Assembly (NCBI RefSeq): GCF_001039045.1 | Contig: NZ_LFEE01000007.1 | Span: 1 to 40,329 of the forward strand | DNA length: 40,329 bases | Direction: 5' to 3' | Source: Lactiplantibacillus herbarum | Lineage (GTDB): Bacteria; Bacillota; Bacilli; Lactobacillales; Lactobacillaceae | Shown: one piece after another, positions 25,819 through 33,915 of the stretch | How positions within the stretch are numbered: position 1 is the stretch's first letter | Layout of the letters: each line of letters starts with the position of its first letter | Made by a program: the position numbers and the translations under genes | Notes under the pieces: generated by a model | What the model saw: the letters and a program-made list of their open reading frames with translations, nothing else | What the model was told of the DNA's origin: nothing | The model's database searches: none

Positions 25819-26484
25819 CTAAGCAACTGCATTGCTTTTGACACACTCTTTTTTACCGTTGATAGGGAAATAGCAGTACTGTGGGTTTGTATAAGTTGCG
25901 AGGTAAATGTCACTGACCGTATAATGTTGTGCGGCTAATTTACTAGCTAACCATGCTTCATCGTGAGCACTAGTTTCAAGTGCGTCGAAGTTAACTTGAC
26001 CATCGACGATTAAGGGATACTTGATGGCATCGTCACCAACTTGGGTAATGGTTAGTTGCCCATTTTGTTCGAGTACCGCTCGTTTAACGTAACGAATATC
26101 GGTAATCCCTTCAGTTCGCAGTCGAAACATCAAGTCGTTAGCGCTCATCCCGTTTTTGAGGGCAATGTTGACGTTTAACTGGCCATTTGTAATTAAAAGT
26201 TGTGGACGGCCATCTATTAAGCGTTTAACGTGTCGATTATGATGCGTTAGGAATCGTAAGATGAGGACTAGTAGCGTCCAGATTAGTAACACTAAGATGT
26301 ATTGTAGGATTGTGACACTCGTACTATAGATCATGCCACCGACAATGGCCCCAAGCACGTAATTCTGGACTTGGTCAAGCGCACTGATGGGGGCTAAGTT
26401 ACTTTTTCCTGAGAGATTGATTTGTAGAATGATCGTGAGCAAGCCTAGTGCAAGTTTAATGGTAACGTCCCAGTATGAAAACAT
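25819..26484 (-). CDS. DUF421 (YetF-type) membrane protein
   Basis: 221 residues. Two to three N-terminal membrane helices (about 8-24, 43-60 and 61-80) precede a cytoplasmic YetF domain with the family stretch LITNGQLN and later RLRTEGITDIRYVKRAVLE. The family has been linked to spore or envelope functions in bacilli, but no reaction is known. The start ATG overlaps the stop of the preceding DUF3290 gene (TAATG) behind GGAGGG, so the pair is translationally coupled and probably forms one complex. Confidence 0.9.
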   Translation of the reverse strand: MFSYWDVTIKLALGLLTIILQINLSGKSNLAPISALDQVQNYVLGAIVGGMIYSTSVTILQYILVLLIWTLLVLILRFLTHHNRHVKRLIDGRPQLLITNGQLNVNIALKNGMSANDLMFRLRTEGITDIRYVKRAVLEQNGQLTITQVGDDAIKYPLIVDGQVNFDALETSAHDEAWLASKLAAQHYTVSDIYLATYTNPQYCYFPINGKKECVKSNAVA

Positions 26485-26936
26485 TAGTTGCCCTCCTTAA
26501 CGTAATTGAGCGGCTGTTGAATAGGTGTGGCCTCGGTTAACGTGTAGCTGTTACCATCGGGATTGATCGCCACGTTGTAGACTTGGTCATGAATTTTGAT
26601 CAACATCCCGTTGTTAACGGTGCTAGTGTTGGACCAAACCGCTGATTTATCCACGCCGTGTTCTTTAGCGACGCGCTGCATAATTTGGGTGACCTGAGAT
26701 TTCTGGGTGAAATTAGTTTGTAAGGTTTGCCACTCATTAAATTGAATCCCAATCAATAAAAATAATAACAAAACCATGATGATAAAGAGATCGCGGTATT
26801 TCAAATCAGTCTGATGGCGATACCAGAGCCAACTAATGGCTGCAATGATAACAATAATGATACTGATAACTGCGAGTTGAATAAGGGCGTGATTGCTGTT
26901 TTGGTGAACTAAATAATTATAGGAATAGAAAGTCAT
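26484..26936 (-). CDS. DUF3290 membrane protein
   Basis: 150-residue protein with two membrane helices near the N-terminus (about 20-41 and 50-68) and a C-terminal outer or cytoplasmic domain that repeatedly reads as a small beta-rich fold. The start ATG 26936 stands after a perfect AGGAGG; an upstream extension to 27128 has no ribosome site and runs through the promoter. DUF3290 genes are regularly found in front of DUF421 genes in lactobacilli. The function is unknown. Confidence 0.88.
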   Translation of the reverse strand: MTFYSYNYLVHQNSNHALIQLAVISIIIVIIAAISWLWYRHQTDLKYRDLFIIMVLLLFLLIGIQFNEWQTLQTNFTQKSQVTQIMQRVAKEHGVDKSAVWSNTSTVNNGMLIKIHDQVYNVAINPDGNSYTLTEATPIQQPLNYVKEGN

Positions 26937-26957
26937 AGGTCCCTCCTGATAAGTTTT

Positions 26958-26966
26958 ATTATAGCA
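26958..26966 (-). promoter_or_regulatory. Extended -10 promoter of the DUF3290-DUF421 pair
   Basis: On the minus strand TGC TATAAT, i.e. a perfect -10 with an extended TGn element, about 20 nt before the start codon; the leader would be very short. Confidence 0.55.
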
Positions 26967-27080
26967 ATTTTTAGTGGCTACCAACGGAATGAAAATGACA
27001 ATTAGATTATTAACAACGCTTACATAGTCGATAAAGGTGCCGAAAAACGGGGCTTGATTGATATTCTTAGTAAATTTTAC

Positions 27081-27108
27081 TTTGTAAAGCGGGTCAATGT
27101 TGTATACT
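27081..27108 (+). promoter_or_regulatory. Candidate pgm promoter
   Basis: TTTGTA (27081-27086), a 16-bp spacer and TATACT (27103-27108). The -10 is good and the -35 weak. Confidence 0.45.
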
Positions 27109-27152
27109 ATCTTTGTAAGCACTAACAATTATCAGAATTGGAGATGGTCTTT

Positions 27153-28880
27153 TTGAGTTGGCAGGATACTTATAATACCTGGGAAAACCAAGCGACACTC
27201 GAAGCAAGTTTAAAAAAAGAATTAACGGCAATGGCAGGCGATGACGCCGCCTTAGAAGATGCCTTTTATGAACCAATGGAATTTGGAACGGCTGGGATGC
27301 GGGGTGTTTTAGGACCCGGAATCAACCGGATAAATATTTATACCGTTCGTCAAGCAACGGAAGGTTTAGCGTTATTCATGGATACCTTACCAGCTGACGT
27401 TAAGGAACGTGGCGTGGCAATCAGTTTTGATTCACGTCACCATTCAGAAGACTTTGCTCACGAATCAGCACGAGTACTAGGTCAACACGGAATTAAGTCC
27501 TTTGTGTTTGAAAGTTTACGGCCGACACCAGAACTTTCCTTCACGGTACGTCACTTACACACGTATGCCGGGATCATGATTACAGCTAGCCACAATCCTA
27601 AGCAATATAACGGTTATAAGATCTACGGTGAAGACGGTGGTCAAATGCCACCAAAGGAATCTGACCTGATTACGTCTTACATCCGTAAGGTGACTGATCT
27701 ATTTGCAATTGCGGTTGCTGATGAAAAACAATTGTTAGCTGATAAGACTGAAACGATTATCGGTGACGATGTCGATCAAGATTACTTAGCTAAGGTTAAA
27801 GAAGTGACGATCAACCAAGACTTAGTTGACGAAGTTGGTAAAGACATGAAGCTGGTCTTCACACCTTTACACGGGACTGGCCGGATGTTGGGCGAAAAAG
27901 CCTTGAAGAATGCTGGTTTTAAGAACTTCAGCGTTGTTAAAGAACAAGCCGTTGCTGATCCAGAATTTTCAACGGTTAAATTCCCTAACCCTGAATTTCC
28001 AGCCGCATTCAAGATGGCAATTGATTTAGGTAAAAAAGAAGGCGCTGACGTGTTAATTGCGGTTGACCCTGATGCTGACCGTCTTGGAACTGCTGTCCGC
28101 CAACCTGATGGTGAATACGTCCTGTTAACGGGTAACCAGATTGCCGCCATCTTATTACACTATATCTTACAAGCCAACAAGGATGCTGGGACGTTACCAG
28201 CCAACGCTGCGGCAGTTAAATCGATCGTTTCTAGTGAATTCGCAACTAAGGTAGCTGCTTCTTACGGTGTCACGATGATCAATGTCTTAACTGGGTTTAA
28301 GTACATTGCTGAACAGATCGAACACTTTGAAGCTACTGGCGAACACACTTACATGTTTGGTTTTGAAGAAAGCTACGGCTATTTAATCAAGCCATTCGTT
28401 CACGACAAGGATGCGATTCAAACGACGGTCTTATTGGCCGAAGTTGCTGCTTACTACAAGCGTCAAGGCAAGAACTTGTACGATGGACTACAAGACTTAT
28501 TCAAGGAATATGGTTATTTCCAAGAAAAGACGACTTCTGAAGAATTTGACGGTGTCGGTGGTAGTGACAAGATCGCTGCACTGATGACGAAATTTCGCAG
28601 TGAAGCTCCAACTGATTTTGCTGGTTATGACGTCGTTGCGACTGAAGATTTCCAGAGTCAAACGACTACCTTTGCAGATGGCCATACGGAAGCAATTGCG
28701 TTACCACAAGCTAATGTGTTGAAGTATCAGTTAGCTGACGGTACTTGGATTGCGATTCGCCCATCTGGGACTGAACCTAAGATCAAGTTCTATATTGGGA
28801 CTTTAGGTGCTACCTTAGATGAAGCCGATGACAAGGTAAAACAATTTGATGATGCGATTCAGGCATTCATTAAAGAATAA
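27153..28880 (+). CDS. pgm: Phosphoglucomutase (alpha-PGM, PgcA type)
   Basis: Interconverts glucose 6-phosphate and glucose 1-phosphate, supplying GalU. 575 residues from TTG 27153, which has GGAG 9 nt upstream; earlier in-frame starts (27138, 27144) overlap that site. The resulting N-terminus MSWQDTY matches the PgcA pattern. Catalytic phosphoserine in ITASHNPKQYNGYK (about residue 145), metal loop DPDADRLG, sugar-binding GFEESYGYL, and phosphate-binding RPSGTEPKIKFY near the end. It is a single-gene unit. Confidence 0.96.
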   Translation: MSWQDTYNTWENQATLEASLKKELTAMAGDDAALEDAFYEPMEFGTAGMRGVLGPGINRINIYTVRQATEGLALFMDTLPADVKERGVAISFDSRHHSEDFAHESARVLGQHGIKSFVFESLRPTPELSFTVRHLHTYAGIMITASHNPKQYNGYKIYGEDGGQMPPKESDLITSYIRKVTDLFAIAVADEKQLLADKTETIIGDDVDQDYLAKVKEVTINQDLVDEVGKDMKLVFTPLHGTGRMLGEKALKNAGFKNFSVVKEQAVADPEFSTVKFPNPEFPAAFKMAIDLGKKEGADVLIAVDPDADRLGTAVRQPDGEYVLLTGNQIAAILLHYILQANKDAGTLPANAAAVKSIVSSEFATKVAASYGVTMINVLTGFKYIAEQIEHFEATGEHTYMFGFEESYGYLIKPFVHDKDAIQTTVLLAEVAAYYKRQGKNLYDGLQDLFKEYGYFQEKTTSEEFDGVGGSDKIAALMTKFRSEAPTDFAGYDVVATEDFQSQTTTFADGHTEAIALPQANVLKYQLADGTWIAIRPSGTEPKIKFYIGTLGATLDEADDKVKQFDDAIQAFIKE

Positions 28881-28888
28881 GCATGACA

Positions 28889-28921
28889 AAAAAGGTGACC
28901 TTTAGCGGGTCGCCTTTTTTG
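28889..28921. terminator. Terminator of pgm
   Basis: 13-bp stem AAAAAAGGTGACC / GGTCGCCTTTTTT with one G-U pair, and A/T tracts on both sides. It may also serve the convergent dipeptidase gene. Confidence 0.9.
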
Positions 28922-28980
28922 CTGTTGATAAAATCGTCACTGGCTAGTTAAAAGCTAAGCTGATGTATCTAATACAATAT

Positions 28981-29538
28981 TTACTTGTAGTCATTAGGAT
29001 CTGCAGCTAGTGGTTGGTAGTCATCCATATCGGCATCACGATAGTCCCACCACTCGTTTTCGTAACCGACGAACCCAGCGCTAATCATCGCATTGTCGAG
29101 AATTTGATAATACTTATCTTGAAGGGTGGTGCGTGGCGCATCACGATGAGCAGCGGCCGTAAAGTCGTCGAAAGCAGTTGGTAACGGTAGTTCGGTTCCA
29201 TCCGCTTCGGTGAGTGTCAGGTCAAGAGTAACGCCCTTTTGATGGCTGAAATTAGGATTGGGCGGAGCCACAAATTCAGGATCAGGATAGACGTCGAATA
29301 AGCGCTTCTGGGCGCTGACGGGGCGGTAGGCGTCCCATACTTTGAGACGATAGCCTAATTGTTTGACGCTAGCACTAGCTTGAGCGAGTTTGTGTGCCGT
29401 CCCTGTACGCACAATGGCAGTCGTGAAATCATAAATGACCTGGTGAGTGAAATTATTGGTTGTGGCGTAGCGCAGCTCAACAATAATGTCTGGAGCGAGC
29501 TTTTGAATATTGGTGAAGCCGGTTAGGTTGTCTTCCAT
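28981..29538 (-). CDS. ddpX: D-alanyl-D-alanine dipeptidase, VanX/DdpX family (peptidase M15D)
   Basis: Zinc peptidase that cleaves D-Ala-D-Ala. 185 residues from ATG 29538, which follows AGGAGG by 8 nt; a longer reading to 29640 lacks a site. The family elements are present: Arg72 in DAYRP, zinc ligands His99 and Asp106 in SHQKGVTLDLTL, and the general-base region Glu162 in NEWWDYRD. The third zinc ligand, His in VanX (EWWH), is Asp165 here. In lactobacilli with D-Ala-D-Lac walls the enzyme may remove residual D-Ala-D-Ala or recycle it. It is cytoplasmic, as no signal peptide is seen. It is divergent from the MFS exporter. Confidence 0.88.
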   Translation of the reverse strand: MEDNLTGFTNIQKLAPDIIVELRYATTNNFTHQVIYDFTTAIVRTGTAHKLAQASASVKQLGYRLKVWDAYRPVSAQKRLFDVYPDPEFVAPPNPNFSHQKGVTLDLTLTEADGTELPLPTAFDDFTAAAHRDAPRTTLQDKYYQILDNAMISAGFVGYENEWWDYRDADMDDYQPLAADPNDYK

Positions 29539-29596
29539 CACAATGACCTCCTCAGTCTGATTAACATTATTGTAGCTGATTGTGCGGTTAGTTACC

Positions 29597-29634
29597 GTAG
29601 AAAGGGCTTCAAATTTGGTGTTCAAACTTTCTAC
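29597..29634. repeat. Inverted repeat between ddpX and the MFS gene
   Basis: GTAGAAAG (29597-29604) and CTTTCTAC (29627-29634) are perfect 8-bp inverted repeats, and TTCAAA is repeated directly inside (29608 and 29621). It lies upstream of the dipeptidase start and could be an operator. Confidence 0.4.
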
Positions 29635-29653
29635 TGGCATTCAGTCAGGTCCC

Positions 29654-29682
29654 TTGATATGATGGAAAGCGTTGTGTGTTAA
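29654..29682 (+). promoter_or_regulatory. Candidate promoter of the MFS exporter
   Basis: TTGATA (29654-29659), a 17-bp spacer and TGTTAA (29677-29682), a weak -10. Confidence 0.35.
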
Positions 29683-29712
29683 TAAAAAATTTTATTGAAG
29701 AGGTGAGGTCAC

Positions 29713-30900
29713 ATGGATCGGCAGACGCGACGTGCCATTTTTATTTTAGTATTCAGTGAGTTTTTAGTGTGTTTAGGAATTAGTTTAGTGATACCGGTAA
29801 TGCCATTTATTAAGAACGATTTGCACTTAACGGCAACGGATATGGGAATTATGAACGCGTTGTTTGCGTTAGCCCAATTTGTGGCCTCACCCATTATTGG
29901 TCGGGTCTCAGATAAGATCGGTCGTAAGCCAATCTTAACCGTGGGATTATTGTTATACATGGTGTCGGAAGTATTATTCGCGTTAACCAATCATCTGTGG
30001 GTCTTCAACATCTCACGGATTATTGGGGGGCTGTCGGCGGCGATGGTTGTTCCAACCGCCATGGCGTTAGCCGCGGATATTACGACGAAACGTCAACGCG
30101 CTAAGGTCATCGGTTGGCTGTCAGCGGCCTTTAGTGGTGGCTTGATCTTAGGACCCGGAATCGGTGGCGTCTTAGCAGGTATTAGCTATAAAACGCCATT
30201 CTGGGTAGCCGGAAGTCTAGGTTTACTAAGTGCGATTGTACTAGTAATCCTACTACCAGCTGACCGTGAGATTGATCCTGATCGTGAGGAAGTTGATGAG
30301 GCAGCTAAACCGGCACATCATCCAATGACACGGGCCTTTTGGACGTTACCAATTATTATTCTATTTACGATGATTCTGGTTTCCTCGTTTGGATTACAAG
30401 GTTTTGAAAGTATTTATAGCATTTACGTTAACGAGGTTTTCCACTTCAGTCTTAATAATATTGCGTTGGTCTTGACCTTAAACGGGTTGATCTCGTTATT
30501 CTTGCAGGCAGCGTTGTTCGACACCTTCGTTCAGCGGTGGGGTGAACAGCGGATCATCCGGGTCTGTTTTGCCGCGGCTGCACTGTGTACAATCTGGATT
30601 ACACAGGCGCATTCCAAGCTTGCGGTAATGATTGCAACGTTGGTCATTTTCTCAGCCTTTGACCTTTTGCGACCAGCAATCACCACGTTGCTCACGAAAG
30701 CCAGTGATGCCAACCAGGGGCTGATCAACGGGTTGAACATGTCGTTGACGAGTGTGGGGAATATTGTCGGGCCGATTATGTCCGGTATGTTGCTCGACCT
30801 GAACTATCATTATCCGTATCTAGTCGTGGCTGGCTTCCTGATTGTGTCGTACTTGATGGCATTTCTGTTGCGACTGCCAGGTAAACGGGCGACGGTTTGA
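29713..30900 (+). CDS. Major facilitator superfamily drug exporter
   Basis: 395 residues and 12 membrane helices, a proton-driven antiporter of the drug:H+ type (TetA/NorA-like). Motif A reads GRVSDKIGRKPIL between helices 2 and 3; motif C of exporters is seen in helix 5 (LGPGIGGVLAG). A charged central loop lies at about 178-200. The substrate cannot be told from sequence. The start ATG 29713 follows GAGG. It is a single-gene unit with its own terminator. Confidence 0.92.
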   Translation: MDRQTRRAIFILVFSEFLVCLGISLVIPVMPFIKNDLHLTATDMGIMNALFALAQFVASPIIGRVSDKIGRKPILTVGLLLYMVSEVLFALTNHLWVFNISRIIGGLSAAMVVPTAMALAADITTKRQRAKVIGWLSAAFSGGLILGPGIGGVLAGISYKTPFWVAGSLGLLSAIVLVILLPADREIDPDREEVDEAAKPAHHPMTRAFWTLPIIILFTMILVSSFGLQGFESIYSIYVNEVFHFSLNNIALVLTLNGLISLFLQAALFDTFVQRWGEQRIIRVCFAAAALCTIWITQAHSKLAVMIATLVIFSAFDLLRPAITTLLTKASDANQGLINGLNMSLTSVGNIVGPIMSGMLLDLNYHYPYLVVAGFLIVSYLMAFLLRLPGKRATV

Positions 30901-30969
30901 TAGCTTGAATTGATTATAATAAGTAAAATAACAGGCAGATTGATTGCTAGTTTAAATGTGAATATTACT

Positions 30970-31006
30970 AAAAGCGCGTCAGGTTTGCTTACCTGATGCG
31001 CTTTTG
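30970..31006 (+). terminator. Terminator of the MFS gene
   Basis: 15-bp stem AAAAGCGCGTCAGGT / ACCTGATGCGCTTTT with one G-U pair and loop TTGCTT. Confidence 0.88.
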
Positions 31007-31046
31007 TTACACTTAGGCCAAATTATGTTGAGGGATGGTGGCAGTC

Positions 31047-31694
31047 ATGGGAATGCATCAATATTTGCAGAGTTTAAGTAACTTAGAGACGATTCAACGG
31101 GCACCGGGATTCTTTAAGTATCAGAATCATTCGGTTGCGGCCCACTCGTTCAAAGTAGCCGAGGTTGCACAATTTTTGGGTGACGTTGAGGAACACGCTG
31201 GTCAAAAAATCGATTGGCGCTCACTCTACGAAAAGGCGCTCAACCATGATTATAATGAGCGTTTTATCGGTGACATCAAAACGCCCGTTAAATACGCGAC
31301 GCCAACCTTGCGGACGATGCTAGCGGATGTTGAACACGAATTATCCCAGAATTTCGTCCACAATGAGATCCCGGAAGAATTTCAAGCTGCGTATTCACGT
31401 CGTTTGTCAGAGGGCAAAGACGATACGTTGGAGGGGCAGATCCTCTCCGTAGCGGATAAGGTCGATCTCCTGTATGAATCATTTGGTGAGATTCAAAAAG
31501 GTAATCCAGAACCCGTTTATACGAACATCTATCAGGAGAGCTTGAAGACGATCGTGGCCTTCAAAGTATTGGCGAGTGTTCAGTACTTTTTGAAATCAGT
31601 TCTACCAGAAATGTTGGCTGAACCGTTCACAAATCAGGATCAATTACAGGAATTAACGCACCAAATTTTATCAGCGACTCAGCAATCCGAATAA
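31047..31694 (+). CDS. HD-domain hydrolase, YfbR-like (putative 5'-nucleotidase)
   Basis: About 215 residues. The metal-binding pattern of the YfbR-type HD domain is present: His in HSVAAHSFKVAEVA, HD in LNHDYNERFIGDI, and a distal Asp in VADKVD. YfbR removes phosphate from deoxyribonucleoside monophosphates; that role is only inferred here. Several start codons compete (31035, 31047, 31053); ATG 31047 with GGTGG 6 nt upstream is chosen, without certainty. It is followed by the LexA-like box and uvrB. Confidence 0.85.
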   Translation: MGMHQYLQSLSNLETIQRAPGFFKYQNHSVAAHSFKVAEVAQFLGDVEEHAGQKIDWRSLYEKALNHDYNERFIGDIKTPVKYATPTLRTMLADVEHELSQNFVHNEIPEEFQAAYSRRLSEGKDDTLEGQILSVADKVDLLYESFGEIQKGNPEPVYTNIYQESLKTIVAFKVLASVQYFLKSVLPEMLAEPFTNQDQLQELTHQILSATQQSE

Positions 31695-31697
31695 TGG

Positions 31698-31723
31698 CGA
31701 AAGTATGTTCGATGTGCTAAAAT
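31698..31723 (+). promoter_or_regulatory. LexA (SOS) box and promoter upstream of uvrBA
   Basis: CGAAAGTATGTTCG (31698-31711) differs at one base from the Gram-positive SOS box CGAACNNNNGTTCG. A -10 candidate TAAAAT follows at 31718-31723, so LexA would cover the -35/spacer. Placement before uvrB, a classic SOS gene, supports the call. Confidence 0.7.
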
Positions 31724-31743
31724 TAAATGCGATTCTAAATGGG

Positions 31744-31772
31744 ATAGGGAAGCGTGGGCTTGCCTATTTTTT
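31744..31772 (+). terminator. Terminator or attenuator hairpin upstream of uvrB
   Basis: ATAGGGAAGC (31744-31753) pairs with GCTTGCCTAT (31758-31767) with one G-G mismatch and loop GTGG, then T residues to 31772. It can end the HD-domain gene. However, it lies downstream of the SOS promoter, so uvrB transcripts from that promoter must read through it. Confidence 0.65.
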
Positions 31773-31853
31773 ATGATGTTACCGGCGAATTTGCTGGATG
31801 ATAAAACAAGTAAATTGAACAAACGCGAAGACGTTTAAAAGGAGGAACTACGC

Positions 31854-33857
31854 TTGATTGATCGGGTAAATAATAATCATTTTGACTTGGTGTCGGAGTA
31901 CCAACCGACTGGTGATCAACCCCAAGCCATTACGCAGTTAACTGCTGGGCTGAATGAAGGGGATAAAGAACAGATTTTACTGGGAGCAACTGGGACTGGG
32001 AAGACGTTTACGATTTCGAACGTGATTGCACAAGTCAATAAGCCAACTTTGATCTTGTCACATAACAAGACTTTGGCTGGCCAACTATACGGGGAGTTTA
32101 AGAAATTCTTCCCCAATAATGCCGTGGAATACTTTGTCAGTTATTACGATTATTATCAACCGGAAGCGTACGTACCTTCGAGTGATACTTATATCGAAAA
32201 GGATTCAGCAATCAATGATGAGATTGATAAGTTACGACATTCGGCAACCAGCTCGTTACTAGAACGAAATGATGTCATTGTGGTGGCCTCGGTTTCCAGT
32301 ATCTTTGGGTTAGGTGATCCACACGAATACCAAGATCACGTGGTTTCACTCCGTGTTGGGATGGAAATCGATCGTAACGAACTGTTACGTAAGCTAGTCG
32401 ATATTCAGTTTGACCGTAACGATATTGATTTTCAACGTGGACGCTTTCGTGTTCATGGCGATGTTGTCGAAATCTTCCCTGCATCACGTGATGATCACGC
32501 GCTACGGGTCGAATTCTTCGGTGACGAGATCGACCGGATTCGTGAGATCGACGCTTTAACAGGTGAAATTGTTGGCGAACGTGATCACGTTGCGATTTTC
32601 CCAGCGACCCATTTTATGACTAACGATGCGATTATGGATCATGCCATCGGTGGTATCGAACAAGAACTAGAAGGTCGTTTGGATGAATTAACGGCGGATG
32701 GCAAGCTGCTAGAAGCCCAACGTCTAAAACAACGGACCACTTATGATATTGAAATGTTAAAAGAAATGGGTTACACCAGTGGGATTGAAAACTATTCGCG
32801 TTTCATGGATGGGCGTAAACCTGGGGAACCACCATACACCTTACTCGATTTCTTTCCAAAAGATTTCTTGATGGTCGTGGATGAATCCCACGTCACGATG
32901 CCACAAGTTCGGGGGATGTATAACGGTGACCGTGCACGTAAACAGATGCTAGTCGATTACGGCTTCCGTCTGCCTAGTGCACTGGATAACCGCCCATTGA
33001 AACTTGAAGAAGTTGAACAGCATATTAATCAGATTATCTACATGTCAGCGACGCCTGGTCCATACGAAATGGATCGGACGAAGCACGTGGCCCAACAAAT
33101 TATTCGGCCAACCGGATTGTTAGATCCAACGATTGAAGTGCGTCCAATTATGGGCCAAATCGATGACTTAGTTGGTGAAATCAACAAGCGTATTGAAGTC
33201 AATGAGCGGGTCTTTATCACCACGTTAACGAAGAAGATGTCGGAAGATTTAACTGATTACCTGAAAGATCTGGGGATTAAGGTGCGCTATCTTCACAGTG
33301 ATATCAAGACACTGGAACGAACGCAGATTATTCGGGATCTCCGTTTAGGTAAGTTCGATGTGCTAGTCGGAATCAACTTATTGCGTGAAGGAATCGACGT
33401 GCCAGAAGTTTCACTTGTGGCCATCCTGGATGCGGATAAGGAAGGGTTCTTACGTAATGAACGCTCATTGATTCAAACGATTGGTCGAGCTGCGCGTAAC
33501 GAACACGGTTCAGTTGTGATGTATGCTGATAAAACGACGGGTTCAATGCAAGCTGCCATGGATGAAACGGCCCGGCGTCGTAAGATTCAGATGAAATACA
33601 ATGAGGATCATGGGATTACGCCACATACGATCAAGAAGGCTATTCCAGATTTGATTGCGTCAACTAAGGTCACTGAAGATTCAGGTAAGAAGGACGACTT
33701 CTTGGAAACTGACTTTGATGACATGACGCATGAACAACAAGTGGATATGATCGGCAAACTAGAAGAACAAATGAAGACCGCCGCTAAGAAGCTCGACTTT
33801 GAACAAGCCGCAACTTTGCGTGATACGGTTATGGAATTAAAAGCACAAATTGGCTAA
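31854..33857 (+). CDS. uvrB: Excinuclease ABC subunit B
   Basis: Damage-verifying helicase-like subunit of nucleotide excision repair. 667 residues, usual length, from TTG 31854 behind AAGGAGG. Walker A is GATGTGKT (about 43-50), the beta-hairpin region is [12 protein letters not shown], Walker B lies in VVDESH, helicase motif VI is QTIGRAARN, and the C-terminal UVR domain (about 627-662) contacts UvrC/UvrA. It lies 58 nt before uvrA, with which it forms one SOS unit. Confidence 0.97.
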   Translation: MIDRVNNNHFDLVSEYQPTGDQPQAITQLTAGLNEGDKEQILLGATGTGKTFTISNVIAQVNKPTLILSHNKTLAGQLYGEFKKFFPNNAVEYFVSYYDYYQPEAYVPSSDTYIEKDSAINDEIDKLRHSATSSLLERNDVIVVASVSSIFGLGDPHEYQDHVVSLRVGMEIDRNELLRKLVDIQFDRNDIDFQRGRFRVHGDVVEIFPASRDDHALRVEFFGDEIDRIREIDALTGEIVGERDHVAIFPATHFMTNDAIMDHAIGGIEQELEGRLDELTADGKLLEAQRLKQRTTYDIEMLKEMGYTSGIENYSRFMDGRKPGEPPYTLLDFFPKDFLMVVDESHVTMPQVRGMYNGDRARKQMLVDYGFRLPSALDNRPLKLEEVEQHINQIIYMSATPGPYEMDRTKHVAQQIIRPTGLLDPTIEVRPIMGQIDDLVGEINKRIEVNERVFITTLTKKMSEDLTDYLKDLGIKVRYLHSDIKTLERTQIIRDLRLGKFDVLVGINLLREGIDVPEVSLVAILDADKEGFLRNERSLIQTIGRAARNEHGSVVMYADKTTGSMQAAMDETARRRKIQMKYNEDHGITPHTIKKAIPDLIASTKVTEDSGKKDDFLETDFDDMTHEQQVDMIGKLEEQMKTAAKKLDFEQAATLRDTVMELKAQIG

Positions 33858-33915
33858 TTCAATTAGTCAGCTTGACTGAGATAGTCGTGCGTAGGTAGAT
33901 AGAGGAGGCTTTTTT

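Noticed and set aside
27082-27096. cre-like TTGTAAAGCGGGTCAA in the pgm promoter
   Set aside because: Four mismatches to the consensus when properly aligned.
29665-29680. cre-like GGAAAGCGTTGTG before the MFS gene
   Set aside because: At least two fixed positions fail and symmetry is poor.
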